Below are positions 21,961 to 32,062 of a DNA stretch of 64,000 nt, in pieces. The first letter of the stretch is position 1, and every line of letters begins with the position of its first letter. The notes beneath the pieces are model-generated. The model worked only from the letters and a program-made list of their open reading frames with translations. It did no database searches and had not been told where the DNA came from. This stretch comes from Megalonaias nervosa (taxonomy: Eukaryota > Mollusca > Bivalvia > Unionida > Unionidae), in contig JAECUM010000816.1 of the NCBI GenBank assembly GCA_016617855.1, positions 62,001 through 126,000 of the forward strand, in the 5' to 3' direction. The translations under genes and the position numbers were made by a program.

Positions 21961-22663
21961 AATTAATTTATCATCAATAGTCTTGCAACGTGCCAGGAAA
22001 TATTCTGGTGTCATCCAAAATATAACCTGATGAAGTTATTATTAATTTTAAAACTAAAGCTTCGTTCGTGATTATAACATCAGCTGGTTATAAGATAAAA
22101 GTAAATTTCAGCGATGATGCAAAGTACACTGACATGTTTTTACATGAATTCATCTGGGCACTGTTCAATGATGACATTCCTGCGGGAATGCAAGTGTATC
22201 ATATCAATGACCAGGCCACCGACAATAATATTGCAAATTTGTCTTTGAGAGAGGAGTTTAAACCACATCCAATATATGATTTGCATGAGGCTAACAGAGG
22301 AGGTGTTGTCAGGAACCTTAGAACAAATTGGTCGTGTTGGTAATAAAGTTATTTGATGGCTATGATTAGAGAAAATAATACTAATAGAATTTTATATTAT
22401 TCACATCGTTTCGTTTATGAAGTTTTTCATGTTTGATTCCTAGTGACTTAGTTGTCAATCATATCAACAGCAATAAAGTTGATAATCGTCTCGAAAATCT
22501 TGATCTTGTAACCTCTAAAGAAAATAACAGGAGAATTAAAGGAAAGTCTAATTTTAAACAACCTGTCAAACCTGTTACATCAACTCTGTCACAGGAGAAG
22601 AAACATTATTTCATTCAGTCTCGTCAGCGGCAAAGTGTTTTAACATTAATCCAGCATCAATAA
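21950..22663 (+). pseudogene. HNH endonuclease-like gene inside Polinton B, two motif repeats
   Basis: Forward strand, opposite to the polymerase. First motif GMQVYHINDQATDNNIANLS (about 22188-22245), then DLHEANRGGVVRNLRTN, a frameshift at about 22335, then YSHRFVYEVFHG and the second motif VVNHINSNKVDNRLENLDLV (about 22450-22510), followed by SKENNRR. The second motif keeps the NH..DN..NL pattern of HNH_3 homing endonucleases. The related gene in A (15060-15762) has the same two-motif layout, so the duplication within the gene predates both elements. Stops and shifts mean it is dead. A homing or nicking role is inferred only from the family. Confidence 0.72.
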
Positions 22664-23002
22664 AATCTGCTGCTCATGGCACCACAAATCTGCTTTCTCA
22701 ACAATAACATTTGATAGAATCTTCTTTCGATATTCACTTACAGTTTAGTATAGCGGCAACATCGCTGTTGGTCAAACAGCAATCAACATATTTGTTTACA
22801 GCTTCTCTGTCGTACTCTATCCAAATCTTACTGTATTTCAACATGCGATCGACGTCGACGTTGTTAAGCAAAATAAGATTATTTTTTCTAGTTTTACTTC
22901 GAAGTGGGCCATCGCGTTAACATCACTTCGAAACATGTTTCTTATAGAATCTTCAAGTTGATTTGCGTTTACAGCATTAGCTCGAGTAACAAACCATTCC
23001 AT
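22560..23002 (-). pseudogene. Conserved Polinton protein of unknown function, VTRAN type (B copy)
   Basis: Reverse ATG at 23002 reads MEWFVTRANAVNANQLEDS and RNMFRSDVNAM, matching 14692 onward in A. After a shift, LTNSDVAAIL and later VTELM remain. It overlaps the 3' part of the HNH gene on the other strand, as in A. Function unknown. Confidence 0.5.
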
Positions 23003-23039
23003 GTTATTCAACTATTTAACATAAAATTGCTGATCACGG

Positions 23040-23327
23040 ATCAATCTTTAGAATATCTCTAAGATTTTCTCGGGTCAAGCAGCAGTGAGCCCATTTTATG
23101 ACAGTTTTCCTGTCATATCTGAAAAATATTTTTAAAATCTTTTTCAAGTTCCAATACCTCGAAGTCTGTTAACAGTACCTCAAAAGCCTAGAAAGGATCA
23201 TATCCAACGATAAGATTTACGTGCTTTAGATCCGTTTTATCATTGCTCATAAAAATTTAACAGCGTCAAACAGGAGATTCATATTTAAGATTTTAGTTCT
23301 GATAATACTAATTATTTCGTCTGGCAT
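23040..23327 (-). pseudogene. Small conserved Polinton frame, MPDEI type (B copy)
   Basis: Reverse ATG at 23327 reads MPDEIISIIRTKILNMNLLF, the homologue of 14369 in A. Later blocks VGYDPF and VLLTDFEVLELEKDF follow in broken frames, then WAHCCLTRENLRDIL. Unknown product. Its start lies within 40 bases of the start of the divergent gene at 23363. Confidence 0.45.
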
Positions 23328-23362
23328 TTTATTACTTCTACTAGATAAAAGTTTTATGAATA

Positions 23363-23905
23363 ATGTCGCTGATAAAATATGATATGTTTCAAAACGTGTT
23401 TGATCTTCGAGATGATCTTGATCATATGACACAAAATGTACCTCAGACCGATAGTAGTTCACTGATTAACAAGGGTACATTATACTGGATTGCAAAGCAC
23501 TCCGAGTTCGATCTAGAAACATATCTGTTCCTGTACATGATGATCAACTTCCCGATGAACCAGGTATTATACCTCAAAACTAACAAGCTTATGTTACAGC
23601 GCAATCAAGATATAATGTCAAATATCATCTTGCCAGAAAGATTTTTTTTTAAAATTTGATTTTACTGTCACAGAGCATCAGATATTTTGGGATATGCTAA
23701 AGCCGTTTAAGCGTATTGGACAACTTGAAGTTTACAGTCGTCAAAAAATAAAAAATTTGATTTTCTTTTTGTAAAGATTTTAAACCTGATGACAGATTTA
23801 ACAGCATATTGAAAACAGTATCTGATATCTTTGTGCAGAACTGTAAAATGTAGGTCTGTTCTTCTACAATACGAGAAGATTTACAGCGATCTAATCGGAT
23901 CGCTA
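23363..23905 (+). pseudogene. Conserved Polinton gene of unknown function, convergent with integrase (B copy)
   Basis: Forward frame from about 23363: MSLIKYDMFQNVFDL, then LINKGTLYWIAKHSEFDLET, MMINFPMNQVLYLKTNKLM and NQDIMSNIILPERF (to 23659). After stops the blocks KKFDFLFVKILNLM (about 23750) and TVKCRSVLLQYEKIYSDLIG (about 23835-23895) match the reverse gene at 13800-14340 of A. It ends at the hairpin 23885-23904, tail to tail with the integrase. No domain is recognised. Confidence 0.55.
23885..23904. repeat. Short GATC-core hairpin between two convergent Polinton genes
   Basis: AGCGATC-taatcg-GATCGCT, perfect 7-bp stem placed exactly where two convergent genes end; a bidirectional terminator or polyadenylation-linked site is possible. 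Confidence 0.6.
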
Positions 23906-23910
23906 ACTAT

Positions 23911-24860
23911 CTAATCAAAGATCTTTGATTTCACTAGTTGGAATCCAACTGTTAAAACTATCACCGTAACCGTGCCATTTGACCAAACTTCATTTACTAC
24001 TCTTTTTAATCAATCGTTCGATAACAAATATATTTTGTGTTGTTAGTTGAAGTTCTTGCTCACAAAAACTTCCTATAACATCTTCGTTTGTAAGATCTTT
24101 TAGCTTATACGTTACCGGTATTGTTGTTAAAATCTTGTCGATGACAAATACTTCCTTGGACCAGTTCGGGGTAAAACCTTTTTCAAATGTTCTTTTCTCG
24201 TTAATGAAATTCTGACACGATCACCAACGTTAAATTTATGCCTGCGATACATGTTCTCGCTTGAAAGAACCGGATTTTTCATAGCATCGCTTGGTGACAT
24301 TCCAATTGTTCTGTGTTTAGTGTTATAAGAATCGATATTATTGCCGGCAGACCATCAATGTATCTGTTGGAGTTTTTTGCTGTAAGCAGCTTGTAGATCT
24401 TTTCTTTTATCGTACGATTAACTCGTTCGATAACAACACTCTTTCCTTTGTTACCGGTAACATATCATTTTTATGTCATTTGTCTTAGAAACTGCTCGAA
24501 CCGATTATTAAAAAAATCTGATCCATGGTCGGTACAGATTTTGTTTGGTTTTAGCTCCATCTTGACAATAATATCTTCTAGCGCATTTGTTATTATCGAT
24601 CCATTTTTATCAGCAACAGGTTCGCTAAACGCATATTTACTAAAAAAAAAGTCAATAATGTTCAACAAGTATCTTGTTATCATTGTATTGTGCGATGTTT
24701 TGCATATCTGCGAGATCTATCGCCCAGATATCATCGACTGCTTTTGCGACGACCCTTCATCGAAGAAACTTGATTTGTGAAGCTCATGAGCCATAACGCT
24801 CTGTGTTCCACTGATATCTGACGCAAGCTTGCAAGGCATCCCAATGCCGAGTTTATATTT
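23911..24860 (-). pseudogene. Polinton B retrovirus-like integrase with chromodomain
   Basis: Reverse strand. Seen: DIWAIDLADM (about 24700-24735, first Asp), SKYAFSEPVADKNGSIITN (about 24590-24645), ICTDHGSDFFNNRFEQFL (about 24490-24545, second Asp), SYDKRKDLQAAY after a frameshift in the Glu region, NTKHRTIGMSPSDAM (about 24270-24315), MYRRHKFNVGDRVRIS (about 24200-24250) and a decayed chromodomain with GFQLVKSKIFD at 23911-23945. At least three frameshifts are present. The gene order PLA2-like, integrase, convergent unknown gene matches Polinton A. Confidence 0.88.
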
Positions 24861-25255
24861 TGCTCCAATGATACCTTGAACAAGCTTTAGATCAACTCGT
24901 TCTCGTATCCCGACAGGTTTCATATCTCGTAGTTCGTCAAGCATAAACCTAGTTTGACGTCGACGCGTTCGCCATAACAAATATTATGACACATCGCAAT
25001 TGCATCAACTGCATTGTAAGGTTCTTCTCCCGGTAACGGATTGTCATTTTCATCGAGTTGCTGATCAAGTGGTCCAGTATATTTGTGTCCTGGCAATGTC
25101 CATCCTCCCTTTGGTTTTGGTAATTTGCAAATAATTTTATGTATATCCAATCCTGATCCGATGACAGCTCTGTGATTGCAATGCAGGTAATAAGCAACTA
25201 TCTTATTTTGTTCATGGCACAGATCTTTCTTCACATCATCGCAATTACATTTCAT
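24861..25255 (-). pseudogene. Parvovirus-type PLA2-like domain (B copy)
   Basis: Reverse start near 25255: MKCNCDDVKKDLCHEQNK, then HRAVIGSGLDIHKIICKLP, the loop GHKYTGPLDQQLDENDNPLP (about 25030-25090), EPYNAVDAIAMCHNICYGE (about 24970-25025) and, after a frameshift, MLDELRDMKPVGIRERVD and IIGAKYKLGIG (about 24850-24880). The NAVDAIAMxHDICY pattern is that of parvovirus-like PLA2; here the Asp of the HD pair is Asn and the glycine loop is shortened, so it would be inactive. It continues directly into integrase coding. Confidence 0.7.
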
Positions 25256-25261
25256 TTATTT

Positions 25262-25504
25262 TTAGTCGCTGACAAAAATAACTTTATCGTCGGACGTTAT
25301 TGTCAGAGAGCTAGCACTTCGGGTTTGCACTACACAACCACCAGTGATTATATCGCCGGATTTATCTTGTTTAAGGAACATACTCTTTCTCTTACCGCAG
25401 ACATCACAGATACTTTTTAGCATTTTTCTGTTATTAGCTGTTGTTTCTGTTGTTTCATAGATGCTATTGGTTTTGGTTCTGCATTTGACACAGTATGTTG
25501 TCAT
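25262..25504 (-). CDS. Zinc-ribbon small protein of Polinton B (intact frame)
   Basis: An uninterrupted reverse frame of 80 codons from ATG at 25504. It has two knuckles, YCVKCRTKT near the start and ICDVCGKRKSMFLKQ in the middle, with CxxC spacing in each, giving a single zinc ribbon. The tail is serine/threonine-rich. It lies between protease and PLA2-like gene exactly as in Polinton A. The style is that of DUF5679-like proteins; nucleic-acid binding is probable but unproven. It is one of very few frames of this element without a break. Confidence 0.65.
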   Translation of the reverse strand: MTTYCVKCRTKTNSIYETTETTANNRKMLKSICDVCGKRKSMFLKQDKSGDIITGGCVVQTRSASSLTITSDDKVIFVSD

Positions 25505-25530
25505 TTTTACATTTGATGTCAGACAAATTA

Positions 25531-25557
25531 GTGCTAGATCGTTTATGATCCAAGCAC
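25531..25557. repeat. GATC-core hairpin between protease and zinc-ribbon genes of Polinton B
   Basis: GTGCT-a-GATC-gtttat-GATC-ca-AGCAC with small mismatches, in the intergenic gap. Confidence 0.55.
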
Positions 25558-25866
25558 CGCTGTACGATCATTGATGATACTAGGAAACGGGTTATATTGC
25601 AGAATAAACTTTAAGAAATTGTTGCGTTTAGATCCGCTTTCGGATCCAGATATTTGTGTGATAAATATAACGCAATAATAACCACAAGCTGAAGTTCCGA
25701 CTGGCTGAAGCTGATTTGAGTTATATAATTTATTTTTAATATTTTTTTAAGATGTATAGTTTGATAACATCACTCGGAGGAAGACCAAATGAGTTAAAGT
25801 AGTTGTAAAGAGCTACCCAGTGAGTTCCAGATCCGTCACTGATATCTTGGATATTAATAACTCAGC

Positions 25867-27512
25867 TGTGAGGATTGTATATGTGGGGGTTCGGGTGCTC
25901 CCAATATTTTATTTAAACTATTATAGAAGTCCCACCCAAGCTCGATTTTGGTTGGAAGTTAAATCAGTGAAAGATAGATGTACAGATCCGAGCCTCCAGT
26001 CAGCAATACTGACGGTTAGATCGTTACATATACAAAAAGCATTGAAATTCAATGAATAACAATTTAATAACAATTCAATAACAATTCAATAATCAAATGA
26101 TTCAAATTTCCAATTACACTCCTTCCGCTCGACCTTTTAATAGCCTATTGCATCACTTGATTAGCAGTGTGAGATCGATTTCCACCTGTCCTTGTATTCT
26201 ACTCATCTGTGGTATTCTTCTCTCTCCTATTTCTCCCAATTCCTTCTCCTCCTCCTCGACTTCTCTATATTCCTTCTCCTCCTCTTCGACTTCTCTATAC
26301 TCCATCTCCTCCTCTTCGACTTCTCTATACTCCTTCTCCTCCACTTTCTCCTCCAGACTCCTTTTCCTCCTCATCCAACTTCTATCCACCGACTAGACTT
26401 CCGTTGACTTCGACTGTTCTGCTAGTCTCAGTTCCTCTCCACCTCTTGGAGACTCGGGACTCGATTGAACCGGAAGTTCTGTCCCCTAAAAAGCTTCCTG
26501 TGAAAACACAAGGACGGTACAATATTTTTCCTTAGCCCTCTCATCTCACACTACACACATCCTATCATCAGCTAACGGCTATTAATTTCTTCGGTCACGC
26601 ATTTATTCACACCGAGATACTCATACGTTCTTGCATGGTAAAACAAATGTCATAATACAGCACGGTATCAATTACTTCTTATACATATGTCAATAAACTG
26701 CTTCACATCAGTACATATTCCTAATCCCGTTATACTAAACAATATTACAATAATCAGACGCATTTCTTTACTTTACACTCACACAAAGTTGACAAATAAT
26801 CAAATATCCATGCTCTGATATATGCATACACCTATAGTAACTAATCATTTCTCATATATGCATGTAAATGAAACACTAAAAATGTAATTGTACATACTAA
26901 ACGATCCCAGTAATTAAGTATACATACTACAAATAATTACAATTATGATGCCGTAATATTCTGCAAAAATAGAGCAAATAACTTACTGACCTAATCGAAG
27001 CTTTGTCTTTCCTTAGAATCTGCTTCTAAGTTTTACCGCCAAATTACGAGTGGCTTTCTCGGAGTAACCCTATTTCTGAGCAAGCTTCCTAGGCGAGACT
27101 AACTTTTGTTAGAGGTCTGAAAGATATAATTCGGATCTAAATTGTAATCACACCCTCTATCTCAATTCCGATTGGATGTCGCTGTGGACCGACCCAATCA
27201 AACTTAGCGGACAATGTCCCTCTCGCTGTCTGTCAACGTGGGGACGGATGAGAAAACGCCTTGTTCACCCCACGGGCTTCCCTCTGGTCTTAGGAATAAT
27301 CTTTAACACCTACGTGTGATAACTATAAGCCTTTATCAAACGATGCGAGCGATCGCCTTGGCCGATTCAAGATTCCGGGTCTCCGACTGGCCATGTAATC
27401 TTGCGTAAGAGAGTAACACTAACCCGCGGCAAAGTTTAGACATCAAACATATGGCAGTGGTAATATCCTAGCTAATACATGACTTTAAAGCTGGGGCTTA
27501 GCAAACGTGACA
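25867..27512 (-). mobile_element. Probable solo LTR inserted in the Polinton B protease
   Basis: Limits come from comparison with the intact protease of A. On the reverse strand the insert starts TGTCACGTTTGCTAAGC and ends ATACAATCCTCACA, that is TG..CA, and is flanked by tcagc (25862-25866) and acagc (27513-27517), four of five bases alike. It is 1646 bp without a recognisable protein. Many Ty3/Gypsy LTRs begin TGTCACG. A solo LTR is the simplest reading, but no second copy is in the window to prove it. Confidence 0.55.
26241..26350. repeat. Pyrimidine-rich 30-bp minisatellite
   Basis: About three to four copies of cttctcctcctcttcgacttctctatactc, inside the LTR-like insertion. On the reverse strand it reads as repeated EVEEEEKEYR-type codons, which is a composition effect. 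Confidence 0.8.
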
Positions 27513-27649
27513 ACAGCTTTGATTATCCATCGGTGATCTATCAGCTAACAAATCTTTTGAAAATACTCCGATAAATACGTTGACATCTTTAAGTTTTCAG
27601 CAATTTCAAAATTATTTAACGCGGACGATTTCATCTTCTGGTTCCCGGT

Positions 27650-28282
27650 AGCATCAGTCCTAGACCCCGACTTCAACGAGTCCGTCTTCGCATTGGGTAT
27701 ACCTGCATTCTGCATACTATCTCTAACAGGTTTGATAAGAAACTATCTCTCCTCGCAGCAGGCCTATAAGCCCGCCCCTGAACTCGCTGCGGTTCGTTCT
27801 TGTGGTTCTTCCTTTTTGTCATAGGAGTTTTTCGTGTTCGTGTTGTCGGCATTGTTTATAATCATTGATGAGATAAAACTGAACTGCAATCCACTTATAG
27901 GAATTGTTTTATACCGTCCGGATACAAATTTTTTGTCGCTCCTGATATTCCACCTGACGCTGAAGCTATACCTAACGTTCCAAGGAAGGTAATATCTTTG
28001 GCAATAATGTTCGTGTTAAAGTAGCTATCATTGTTCCGATTGATCCGCTAAGGATCGCTCTCGTTCTGGCAAATGATGTTATTTGTGCCACTGACAGATG
28101 GAGTATAAACTATTATTTTTAAGTATTTTGTTTATCTGGTGTTGTGTTAGAAGTAATTTTGTTTGAACGCGATGCGTTTTGAAATCTATTTTTAGTGAAA
28201 CTGCTTTTCATTTAGCTATAGCTAATGCTAGTTTTTGTATTTTTCCCCGTGACAAATTAATATCATGTAAAATATATTTCAT
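27650..28282 (-). pseudogene. pVI/pX-like hydrophobic virion protein (B copy), frameshifted
   Basis: Reverse ATG at 28282 reads MKYILHDINLSRGKIQKLAL, matching 11176 of A. LTQHQINKILK follows (about 28120), a glycine/alanine segment LGTLGIASASGGISGATKN (about 27930-27985) and the tail RGLGLMLPGTRR (about 27640-27680). Several stops intervene. Its order after the capsid gene and before the protease is the same as in A. Confidence 0.5.
28042..28056. repeat. Short GATC-core hairpin in the pVI-like gene region of Polinton B
   Basis: GATCC-gctaa-GGATC, perfect 5-bp stem. Confidence 0.5.
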
Positions 28283-28327
28283 TTTTGTCATATCATTTGT
28301 TTGATAATATTGTAATATTATTACACA

Positions 28328-29880
28328 TTACACTTGGACAGTCGTCCTACCCCGGGCAGCATCAAGTGTTATGTATCTGTCAGATGTTACAAGCACCGAG
28401 GCGTAATATGCATCAGCTGGAGCCTCTCCTAACGTCCATGTTACCTCAATATCAACTGTTGATCCAACAGCTCGATCGCTATGCTTACTAACATCAAAAT
28501 GAAATATCTGGTAAAGAAATCGAAACTTGTCGACAGATATCTGAAATCCAATATCAGCGTCCTGATATTTTTGCATCGCCTCCATCAGAAACAAATAAAC
28601 ACGAGATAAATTTTTGTTAGCATCATCTCCAAAACTGCATTTGATCGCTCGTTAAGGATATTGCTTAGAGTTTATTCTGACAAATATTCATCTGACGTCA
28701 GCTTTATCAAAAACTGAGTTGTTTGTAGTTGATTATTACGTCGTTCTTGTGTCGTTGACATACAACAAATATATGTCTCGATAACCATCGCTAGGCGCTG
28801 TTGTTATTAGCCATGTGTTATCGGTCGAATTTGGTACAGCTATCTGGAAAACTTTATGCTGTTCGAAATATATTTTTCTGCTGTAAGCATCTAACATTGT
28901 TTCAAGTTCTATTAGTTTTGAGACGCATAAAACAACTCGAGGAATCCAAAACGCAAGTAGTGAAATCACAAACTGAAAATTATTAGAAGGATAACCACCA
29001 CCACCACCACCAGCAGTTCTCATTAGACAATCGCTTTGCTCTGCTCGGTCAAGTATAAGCGTATGTTTTATTCCACGAAATACCTTGTTATAGTCGTGGC
29101 AAAACACAAATATTGTGCTCAGCAGTAACATCGTGATTTTTCTTGTTCCGTTAGAAAAAGCTTTTCGTTTAGCGTAACCTTCGCTCTATGTTCGATTTTT
29201 GCAGTGGTGATATTTATAATATGATTTGTCACTTCTAACATTACAGTTCCAACAGCATCAGCTGCAGGTGGAGTAATTTCAAGAATATTACAAAGATTTG
29301 TAAGAGAAGTTCTTATTGCAAATGTATTTGCTGTTGCTGCTGGTGCTTCAATTCCAAATGTACCAGCGTTTGCTCTAAGAAAATTTCTTACTATAACTTC
29401 TCTTTCACCATTAACAGCTCCAGTTGCAAGTTCACCAAAATAAGCAAATTCGTTTGAAAATGCATTTCCACTTCCAGTATCTTTGAACCACACCATGTTT
29501 GTTGAAACAGATCTCGAGTAATCATCGCTGAATGACAACACGTTAAGAATAGTGCTTGCAACTGGCAAGTGCATAGAAATATCTTCGACTGCTTCATTAG
29601 TAAGTTGATATCGTGCGATCTTAAATAAGCTCCATCTGTTATTAACAAGTGCATTGACGTCAACATTACCATCTGCGGATGTTCTTATACTACCTTGAAC
29701 TTCAAGTAGAGATTTATGAGAAAGCAAAAACACATCTTCATCTCGTGTATTAAATTTTCTGATTCCCATCTTGTAAGACTCATTTGAGTTCTCGTCGAGA
29801 TATTCAATGTACTCAAACTCCGTTACAGAGTCGTCTACGGTTATCTCATCGGTAAAGTCAAGATAATTTTTATAGACAAT
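28328..29880 (-). pseudogene. Polinton B major capsid protein (double jelly-roll), frameshifted
   Basis: Reverse strand. The start region at 29880 reads IKNYLDFTDEITVDD but the expected ATG is disrupted by one extra base. Then come FNTRDEDVFLLSHKSLLEVQ (about 29680-29745), RYQLTNEAVEDISMHLPVAS (about 29555-29615), DDYSRSVSTNMVWFKDTGSG, and after frameshifts FVFCHDYNKVFRGIKHTLIL (about 29050-29115), a polyglycine run from a CCA microsatellite (about 28998-29015), and the end VTWTLGEAPADAYYASVLV with the stop at 28328. It is more complete than the A copy, with at least three frame breaks. Confidence 0.87.
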
Positions 29881-29930
29881 TTTATTCTAATCGTCAGACA
29901 AAATCGTGATTATTTTATAACCACCTAAAA

Positions 29931-30234
29931 GGCAGCTACATCAAGACGATTGCTAGTACTCCGACGTTTAGCTCGTGTTATTAACTTTCAAACAATCTCT
30001 TTGCCGGCTGGAGACAATAATTTTTTTCTCGTTGTTATCATCGCACGTGCTGTTTCTGATGATGGAGCTATTTCAGAAATAACATGTTTTATATCCGAAT
30101 CGCTTGGCACTCCACCTTTGATTTTATCAGCGATCTTTTGTCGGACAGCTGTTCCTACTGCAGATGAGGCTTCTGTTGCAAAAGCTTTTGACGCGTCGAA
30201 CGCGATTGGTACTATTTTTTGAGCTATCCATGTA
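29931..30234 (-). pseudogene. Conserved small Polinton protein of unknown function (B copy)
   Basis: Reverse frame: IVPIAFDASKAFATEASSAV, RQKIADKIKGGVPSDSDIK, ISEIAPSSETARAMITTRKK, a stop, then AKRRSTSNRLDVAAF. Matches 9107-9420 of A and shows that the protein continues with a basic tail. It lies between capsid protein and penton remnant. Unknown, probably a virion component. Confidence 0.55.
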
Positions 30235-30306
30235 TATTTTCGATTATCGATAAATTTTTCAATGTTTCATCTTATTATAAAAATTTTCTGATAAAAATTG
30301 ACTTTG

Positions 30307-30367
30307 TTCAGCTCCTGACACGTAGGTGCAGGTAGTAAGTCACAATTTCGTTGTTAAGATTAATCTG
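30307..30367 (-). pseudogene. Penton protein remnant, last 20 codons only (B copy)
   Basis: Reverse reading INLNNEIVTYYLHLRVRS then stop, equal to the conserved end LNHEIVTCYLHLR of the A penton. Nothing upstream (30368 and beyond) matches the rest of the penton, so most of the gene is deleted in B. Confidence 0.7.
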
Positions 30368-30379
30368 ACCACCTTCTAG

Positions 30380-30790
30380 CTTCTTTCGATGAAAGTAGCA
30401 GCATCATTCGATCAATAATATCAGCGGCCGAGTTAAAGATCTTTTATCCATGAGCTGATGTTTATTCCACAGTATCATATTCAGAATCTGATTAAAACTG
30501 TTTGTCCTATTCTATACTCTGCTGCTCTTTTTTCATTTTATTTAACTCATCTTCTATTTCTTTAGCCATTGTCTCAAAATTTTAGGCAGCTGTAAAACAT
30601 TTTTCAGATCTTGAAACTCTATCAAAAACTTCCACATATATCTTAGCAATAACACCTTGACGGAATATTTTATAATTTTTTTCAGCATCATCAATTTCAG
30701 TTGCGGAATCTAAACCATTTCTAGCATCATCTGCTGTTTGTATTATATTATTCAATTTTTTAAAAAAAAAGAATCTTCTTCATTTTTAGT
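30380..30790 (-). pseudogene. Lysine/glutamate-rich Polinton frame, broken (B copy)
   Basis: Reverse frames with SATEIDDAEKNYKIFRQGVI (about 30640-30710), FETMAKEIEDELNKMKKEQQ (about 30520-30585) and ADIIDRMMLL (about 30405-30435). Charged and helical in style, likely coiled coil. Stops break it. It lies between the penton remnant and another coiled-coil gene. Not recognised. Confidence 0.4.
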
Positions 30791-31299
30791 CCATGATCGT
30801 ATATGTTGTGTATTTCTAAAATTAACAGCTTTATTGTTAACCTCAAAGGTAAAATATTCTAAATGATTATTTTTTTGAAGATGGTGTTTTTATAATTTTT
30901 TGTTATCTTTTTCTTGTTTACTTCAAGTACCTTTTGTTTTTCTCGTTGTTCTCTAATTTGCTTATTAAATAATAAATCTTTTTCTTTCATTTTTTCTAAA
31001 ATCTCAGTTTGTCGTGCATCAGGATCACCAATTCGCTCAACAATATGCTCAGCAATTTTCTTTTGTCCTTCCTCGAGTAGTCCTCGCAAACCTTTTTGTT
31101 TTAGTTTGTATAGATCTTCTGGTGATACTTTAACAACATCGGGTTGTTTGCCAAGTACAGATTCGGTGATAGGCTTAACGAGCCTAGCAGTTTTTTCTGC
31201 GGTTTGTTGTTGTCAGCACGTTCTTGTTCAACTTTTTTCTTAAACGCAGCTCTTGTAGCAATATATTTCTTTAGAAGATTTATCCGCGCCTTGTCCATT
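30790..31299 (-). pseudogene. Coiled-coil Polinton protein between ATPase and penton (B copy)
   Basis: Reverse start MDKARINLLKKYIATRAAFK at 31299, 22 bases after the ATPase stop. A frameshift near 31190 is followed by VSPEDLYKLKQKGLRGLLEE and ERIGDPDARQTEILEKMKEK (about 30975-31040), then a lysine-rich tail. The charged heptad-like pattern predicts a coiled coil. Absent from Polinton A, where this part of the element is lost. Function unknown. Confidence 0.5.
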
Positions 31300-31320
31300 A
31301 TTGTGAATAACACATTAATT

Positions 31321-32008
31321 TTATACTTCTTTACAGTCCAAGAACCTGTCAATTCCTCGTCGAAACATACGCTTGGTATCTCTGGCAAGTTTACTGAATA
31401 AGGAAAAACTGTGATTTCCATGAGCTGCCTCAAGATAAAGCTCAACAAATTTATCTCTTGAAACATCACCGCATTGTTCTCGTGATATGTTTTGCACGTC
31501 AATATTGTCCAGTCCGTTAAATAATATAACACAACCCGTATTTCTTCTGATAAAGCGATCAACGTTATAAAACTCCTTGGCAAGATAAACTGCATTATTA
31601 CATCTTCGGTTTCTTGACAATGACAAGTAAGATTTGGTCTTGTCCATTTCAGCATTACTCAATGGGATATCATCAAAAACGATAATCTTATGTTCGTCCG
31701 AGTCTAGCTCGGCAACAGGAACAAGATCTTCAGGTGTTCTTATAACAAATGTATCTTCGCCAGCACCAAGTTCATTTTTTACTTTTTCGTTGTACTCATT
31801 CAGTAACTTGCATTTTTCCTGCTGGGGATTTATCGTGTAGATATACGCCCGATCGTAAATTGAACATGTCGTTGAGCAACAAGTTCATGAGCAAGTTTCT
31901 TTTGCCAGATTCATTTCGTCCGACTATCGGGTAATGACAATCCGGTAACTCAAAGTTGTGTTTATTTCTTATTGCTTGTTCCGTGTCAAAGTTTATTATG
32001 CTCATCAT
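31321..32008 (-). pseudogene. Polinton B genome-packaging ATPase (FtsK/A32-like), inactive
   Basis: Reverse strand from about 32005-32008 (MMSIINFDTEQAIRNK). The P-loop block reads YPIVGRNESGKRNLLMNLLL (about 31885-31945): the Thr/Ser after GK in a Walker A motif is Arg here. After a frameshift near 31850 the frame runs YIYTINPQQEKCKLL, then the Walker B block KIIVFDDIPLSNAEMDK (about 31645-31695), SLSRNRRCNNAVYLAKEFYN (about 31575-31630) and the end FRRGIDRFLDCKEV. Family members package DNA into the capsid. It is divergent from the fibre gene at 32063. Confidence 0.85.
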
Positions 32009-32062
32009 ATAACATGTGCACAAAATTGTATCCTGAGAATTTTACCAACAGCATATAACAAA

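Larger units (their letters stand above)
25540..27640 (-). pseudogene. Adenain-like protease of Polinton B, split by an LTR-like insertion
   Basis: The N-terminal part (27513-27640, reverse) reads LNNFEIAENLK and then VFSKDLLADRSP in shifted frames. The C-terminal part (25540-25866, reverse) reads DGSGTHWVALY (histidine block), FNSFGLPPSDVIKLYILK, then after a shift SACGYYCVIF (cysteine block). The same blocks are continuous in A at 11707-12183, so 25867-27512 is inserted sequence. Within the 3' part the hairpin GATCCG-cttt-CGGATC (25631-25646) lies in coding sequence. Dead gene. Confidence 0.8.

Noticed and set aside
26097..26535. Serine/leucine-rich and glutamate-rich frames on both strands
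   Set aside because: Produced by the 30-bp pyrimidine-rich minisatellite; composition only.
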